NCBI GenBank assembly: GCA_003240695.1
Contig: QFNC01000047.1
Location: 1 to 11,840, forward strand
Length of the DNA: 11,840 bases
Source of the DNA: Pseudoxanthomonas suwonensis
GTDB lineage: Bacteria > Pseudomonadota > Gammaproteobacteria > Xanthomonadales > Xanthomonadaceae
Direction: 5' to 3'
Shown: positions 9,058-11,840 of the stretch, in pieces
Position numbering within the stretch: the first letter of the stretch is position 1
Layout of the letters: the number at the start of each line of letters is the position of its first letter
Program-made: the position numbers and the translations under genes
Notes under the pieces: model-generated
The model's input: the letters and a program-made list of their open reading frames with translations, nothing else
Databases searched by the model: none
What the model was told of the DNA's origin: nothing

Positions 9058-9182
9058 AGCCAGAACATCGACTGCGCCCTCGATGCAGCCCGGCCATCGA
9101 AACGACACCGCGACTGCCGCCCTTCTTCCGCTTCGGCTGCCATCCGCAGTGCTTCCGGTGACGCTTTTTCGCCATGCTCCAT
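9054..9182 (-). CDS. Possible small ORF coupled to the membrane protein
   Basis: A 42-residue frame (MEHGEKASPEALRMAAEAEE...MFWL) whose TGA stop overlaps the GTG start of the small membrane protein as GTGA, the arrangement of a coupled gene pair. An in-frame GTG at 9194 would add VCQA. It contains an acidic Ala/Glu helix and one Cys. The G+C at third positions is lower than in neighbouring genes and no ribosome binding site stands out. It may be a chance frame or the remains of a longer gene. Confidence 0.22.
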   Translation of the reverse strand: MEHGEKASPEALRMAAEAEEGRQSRCRFDGRAASRAQSMFWL

Positions 9183-9249
9183 CGCCTGGCACACGTCGTT
9201 GCACGATGACAGCCCTTCTGCCAGACTCGATCAACCGAGCTCCGCACCG

Positions 9250-9254
9250 AAGGA
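9250..9254 (+). promoter_or_regulatory. Ribosome binding site deciding the start of the immunity lipoprotein
   Basis: AAGGA, 8 nt before ATG 9263. The alternative ATG at 9287, directly before the signal sequence, has no such site upstream (ACAACACAACTGC). Confidence 0.65.
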
Positions 9255-9262
9255 CCGCCCGC

Positions 9263-10207
9263 ATGGCCGCAGCACAACACAACTGCATGACACCGCGTGC
9301 AGCCATCGCGCTGTGGCTGCTGCTGGCGGCCTGCCTGCTGTGCGGCTGCCGGACGCTGGCGACGCCGGACCCCTTTCTCTCCAGTGGCGAACTACTCGAT
9401 GGACTGTACCGCGGCACGCTGCACGATCCTGCCGCGACATGGGTCGATCAATACGAGCTGCAGGACGAAAAATCCGCCTTGCACTCGTGGATGCAGCAAC
9501 GCATCGGACACACATTCCGGTCGCTGGACAACGGTTACCTGCTGACCAAGCCGGACGCGATCACATGGAACACGGTGCAGGCGAACGCAAACCGTTACAT
9601 CCAAGACACGCTGGGTGCCTCGCCGACCCACCTGGTTCACACCGACGGCGATGCCTATCGCATGCTGTTGTGGAAACCCAAGCACAAGGACTACCACGTT
9701 GCATTGGTGATGAGCCGCGATCCTCTGCCCGGGCAGGACGGGCGGCGGCTGGCGGCCTACTACGTCATGCGCGATGCCTCCCTGCCACCACCTGCGGATG
9801 TGTTGGTCGCAATGCAGGGCTGGGTCACCCCGACCCCGCCCGACCACCTGTCGCCTTCCTTCGAGCACTCGGATGAAAAGGCGGACATGGCGCGGTGGCT
9901 CGAACGCTACCTGAATCACGACTACCGCATCGTTCGCCAGCGGTTCGTGCTGACCGAGCCCGGGTTCACTCAGGGAGCGGCGATCGTCTCCGAAGCACAA
10001 CAATATGTGCGATGGACACTGGGTTGGGCGCAAAAAGATTTCGGGGCGTGGCCCAGTGACGAACATTACCAGATCATCGCATGGGAAGTGGCCAGTGACC
10101 GAAACCAACATCTCATTGCATTAGTCCAGACCCGGGATTTTTTGCCAGACACCAATGAACGAACATTGGTTGGTTATTTCCACCTTTCCGCCCATGATGA
10201 CCAATGA
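9263..10207 (+). CDS. Lipoprotein with duplicated domain, probable immunity protein to the adjacent effector
   Basis: Predicted 314-residue lipoprotein. A hydrophobic signal (AAIALWLLLAACLL) ends in a lipobox LCGC with Cys29 as lipidation site, so it should face the periplasm. The mature part is two copies of one domain: about 74-170 and about 209-310. They share LLTKP/VLTEP, ANRYIQDTLG/AQQYVRWTLG, YRMLLW/YQIIAW, HVALVMSRDPLPG/HLIALVQTRDFLPD and RRLAAYYVM/RTLVGYFHL in the same order. I do not recognise the domain. It lies 24 nt upstream of the calpain-like effector gene in the same direction. In the X-T4SS family, effector genes are typically preceded by genes for periplasmic, often lipoprotein, immunity proteins, so this is the expected position and type. 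The base composition falls to about 45% G+C near its 3' end, unlike the rest of the window, which suggests horizontal acquisition with the effector. Immunity function is inferred, not shown. Confidence 0.75.
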   Translation: MAAAQHNCMTPRAAIALWLLLAACLLCGCRTLATPDPFLSSGELLDGLYRGTLHDPAATWVDQYELQDEKSALHSWMQQRIGHTFRSLDNGYLLTKPDAITWNTVQANANRYIQDTLGASPTHLVHTDGDAYRMLLWKPKHKDYHVALVMSRDPLPGQDGRRLAAYYVMRDASLPPPADVLVAMQGWVTPTPPDHLSPSFEHSDEKADMARWLERYLNHDYRIVRQRFVLTEPGFTQGAAIVSEAQQYVRWTLGWAQKDFGAWPSDEHYQIIAWEVASDRNQHLIALVQTRDFLPDTNERTLVGYFHLSAHDDQ

Positions 10208-10219
10208 TTCATTCGCTTT

Positions 10220-10225
10220 GGAGAG
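10220..10225 (+). promoter_or_regulatory. Ribosome binding site of the effector gene
   Basis: GGAGAG, 6 nt before ATG 10232, inside the 24-nt gap after the lipoprotein stop. No promoter or terminator fits in the gap, so effector and immunity gene share a transcript. Confidence 0.6.
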
Positions 10226-10231
10226 TTCACG

Positions 10232-11707
10232 ATGAGCAACAGAAAAACTGGCTTTACTGAAGAAGACTTGTTCGGGCCGAGTGGACGTCCGCATGCTTCT
10301 GACGTCCGCCAGGACAAGTTGCAGAACTGCTATTTCCTTGCGCCCATCGGGGCGATGGCCGAACAGCAACCGGACCGCATTCGTGATGCCATCCGCTTCG
10401 ATCCAGAAACGGGTGACTTTACCGTGCGACTGTACCGCCCACCCAATGCGACCGAACGGCAAGCAGGCCAGACCGACCCGGTTGAAACATTCATCACGGT
10501 GTCGCAGGACGACCTACGCAGAAACATCAGACGCGAGGGTGGCAGCACTGTCGACAACAACCGCGATGGCAGTGGCGCGCTCTGGCCGGCCATTCTGGAA
10601 GCCGGTTTCGTGGAACTGTACGGCCGTGACGCACAAGGACGTGTCAACCTTCCAAAGGCATACGACCGGATCCAAGCCGACGCGAACGGTGGTTCCCTGT
10701 CGGATGGCATGTATGCCCTCACCGGCGATGCAGGCCGCAATATCCAGATTCCGACACCGGATGGTCGCAAGCCTGTGAATCAGAGTCCAGATCATGTGGA
10801 CCGCCCCGAGCCTGCGCCCTTCAAGGCGCCCAGCCTGGGATACAAGCTGTCTGTTGAAGCTGCCCACACACGTGTTGAACAGGCATTGGCCGCCGGACAA
10901 CCCGTGTCGCTGGCCACCCAGGGACGGGACGTGAACGATGGTTTGCAGGAAAGCCACGCCTACATGGTGATGGGCATTTCCCGCGATGCGGCCACCGGCG
11001 ACACGTTGCTGCGCTTGCGCAACACCTTTGGCGACAACAAGAAGACGAAGGAAGGCAACCACCACATCGGCGGAGAGTGGAACGATTCCAATCCCGAAAT
11101 CGTCAAGAGTCTCAACGACATCGTCCGCAAAGGCAGTTTCGGCGAATTCAACATCGGCCCGGAGCCGCGTGTACAGACCCAGACCCAATCGGTGACACCG
11201 CAGGCGTCGCAGCCGCGGCCGGACGCGCCGGCAGCGGAGCCCTCGGCATCCGTGCAGCCGGCAGCCATCCCACTGCTGTCCGACCCCGCCCATCCCGCGC
11301 ACGACATGTACGCGCAGGCGTTGCGGGCATTCGCCGCATCGCCGCAGATTGCCGCTGCCGGATATTCGCCGGAGCGGCAGCAGCTGATCGCCGCGAATCT
11401 GGTGGCCGGGACGCTCGACATGCCGCGGTCGCGCAATCCCGACGGGCCGACCCAGGAAAGGCTGGATCGGGTCGATGCCGCCGCCATCGCCAGCGATGGG
11501 AGTCATATCACCCTCATCCAGCGTGCGGCGCAGAATTCCACCTCGTTCCGTTTCGGCTTGCAGATGGAGCAGGTGCACAGCGGCTCCATCGAAGCGGTAT
11601 CGCAACAGGCCTTCGACGGCCTGCAGCAGCAGAAGGCGCAGGAACTCGCGCAGCAGGCGGAACGCGAGCGGGTGCCGCAGCCGGAACCTGATGGGCCGGC
11701 ACGCTGA
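10232..11707 (+). CDS. Calpain-like cysteine protease effector with C-terminal XVIPCD (X-T4SS substrate)
   Basis: Predicted 491-residue soluble protein without signal peptide. Residues about 10-310 form a calpain (peptidase family C2) catalytic domain. Visible are the nucleophile block RQDKLQNCYFLAPIGAMAE with Gln27 (oxyanion hole) six residues before Cys33, the calpain block GALWPAILEAGFVELYG (115-131), GGSLSDGMYALTG (153-165), catalytic His242 in ESHAYMVMGI and Asn264 in LRLRNTFG (LRNPWG in animal calpains). A Gln/Pro/Ala linker follows (about 312-345). Residues about 350-491 resemble a XVIPCD: DPAHPAHDMYAQALRAF, then ERLDRVDAAAIASDGSHITLI, SIEAVSQQ and a Gln-rich end. This domain docks cargo to VirD4 of the Xanthomonadales antibacterial T4SS. 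The predicted role is a contact-dependent toxin cleaving proteins in competitor cells, probably in the periplasm given the lipoprotein immunity partner. The toxin half has lower G+C than the tail. The protease fold and the secretion tail are each well supported; target and activity are unknown. Confidence 0.85.
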   Translation: MSNRKTGFTEEDLFGPSGRPHASDVRQDKLQNCYFLAPIGAMAEQQPDRIRDAIRFDPETGDFTVRLYRPPNATERQAGQTDPVETFITVSQDDLRRNIRREGGSTVDNNRDGSGALWPAILEAGFVELYGRDAQGRVNLPKAYDRIQADANGGSLSDGMYALTGDAGRNIQIPTPDGRKPVNQSPDHVDRPEPAPFKAPSLGYKLSVEAAHTRVEQALAAGQPVSLATQGRDVNDGLQESHAYMVMGISRDAATGDTLLRLRNTFGDNKKTKEGNHHIGGEWNDSNPEIVKSLNDIVRKGSFGEFNIGPEPRVQTQTQSVTPQASQPRPDAPAAEPSASVQPAAIPLLSDPAHPAHDMYAQALRAFAASPQIAAAGYSPERQQLIAANLVAGTLDMPRSRNPDGPTQERLDRVDAAAIASDGSHITLIQRAAQNSTSFRFGLQMEQVHSGSIEAVSQQAFDGLQQQKAQELAQQAERERVPQPEPDGPAR

Positions 11708-11751
11708 GCCAGCTGCTTGAGGGGATGCCGTGATGGATGATCTCTTGCATG

Positions 11752-11840
11752 CTACGGCTTGACCAGCGGGTTCAGCGCTCGATCCGTCGCAGTCTCGCGC
11801 ATAGCGGCAGCCGGACGTCATCATCGCCGGCTTGTTCTGC
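11752..11840 (-). pseudogene. Possible 3' tail of a convergent minus-strand gene (partial)
   Basis: Read on the minus strand, the frame ending at the stop 11752-11754 gives ...AAAMRETATDRALNPLVKP, which looks like a natural C-terminus, but a TGA about 60 nt further upstream interrupts it. A second frame from the window edge reads AEQAGDDDVRLPLC before closing. A single shift would fuse the two into one acidic-then-basic tail. Too little is present to name a family; it could equally be chance. No terminator is visible between this tail and the effector stop at 11707. Confidence 0.25.

Noticed and set aside
9199..9227. TTGCAC and CAGACT (17 nt apart) as a promoter for the lipoprotein/effector operon
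   Set aside because: The -10 matches only three of six positions; too weak to list.
11727..11758. GCCGT / ACGGC inverted repeat as a terminator after the effector gene
   Set aside because: Only five pairs, a loop of about 22 nt and no T tract on either side.
10514..11824. 436-codon minus-strand frame opposite the effector
   Set aside because: Antisense to the calpain/XVIPCD gene, whose catalytic motifs are unmistakable; the antisense product has no motif.

Overview
The window is GC-rich gammaproteobacterial DNA, most probably from the family Lysobacteraceae (Xanthomonadaceae: Xanthomonas, Lysobacter, Luteimonas, Stenotrophomonas and relatives). The main clue is the C-terminal domain of the last gene, which looks like a XVIPCD, the secretion signal of effectors of the Xanthomonadales-type antibacterial type IV secretion system (X-T4SS). 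The GroEL sequence and the high G+C at third codon positions agree with this. Genus cannot be fixed from the sequence alone.

Layout. Positions 1-1014 hold the 3' two thirds of a groEL gene that lacks about 44 internal codons, including the catalytic aspartate region, and has an abnormal C-terminus. Three envelope genes follow on the + strand (1046-4743): a DUF4349 lipoprotein, a C-terminal beta-propeller lipoprotein coupled to it by an ATGA overlap, and a small secreted protein that seems to be split by a frameshift. A minus-strand pair (4762-6959) encodes a histidine phosphatase and an acetyl-CoA hydrolase/CoA-transferase family enzyme. Diverging from it, 7020-8646 encodes a phytoene-desaturase-like FAD oxidoreductase broken by one extra C in a C6 run. 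Its stop codon lies inside an intrinsic terminator.

The 8647-9262 interval contains a second, very strong terminator with no obvious gene in front of it, plus a probable small membrane protein on the minus strand. The most interesting part is 9263-11707: a two-gene unit made of a lipoprotein with an internally duplicated domain and a calpain-like cysteine protease (Cys33, His242, Asn264 visible) carrying the XVIPCD-like tail. I read this as an antibacterial effector/immunity pair: the protease would be delivered into competitor cells by the X-T4SS, and the upstream lipoprotein would protect the producer's periplasm. The last ~90 bases probably hold the 3' tail of a convergent minus-strand gene.

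Three protein-level lesions (the groEL deletion, the C6 frameshift and the small-gene frameshift) in 12 kb of otherwise clean coding sequence mean that sequencing or assembly error must be considered before biological explanations.
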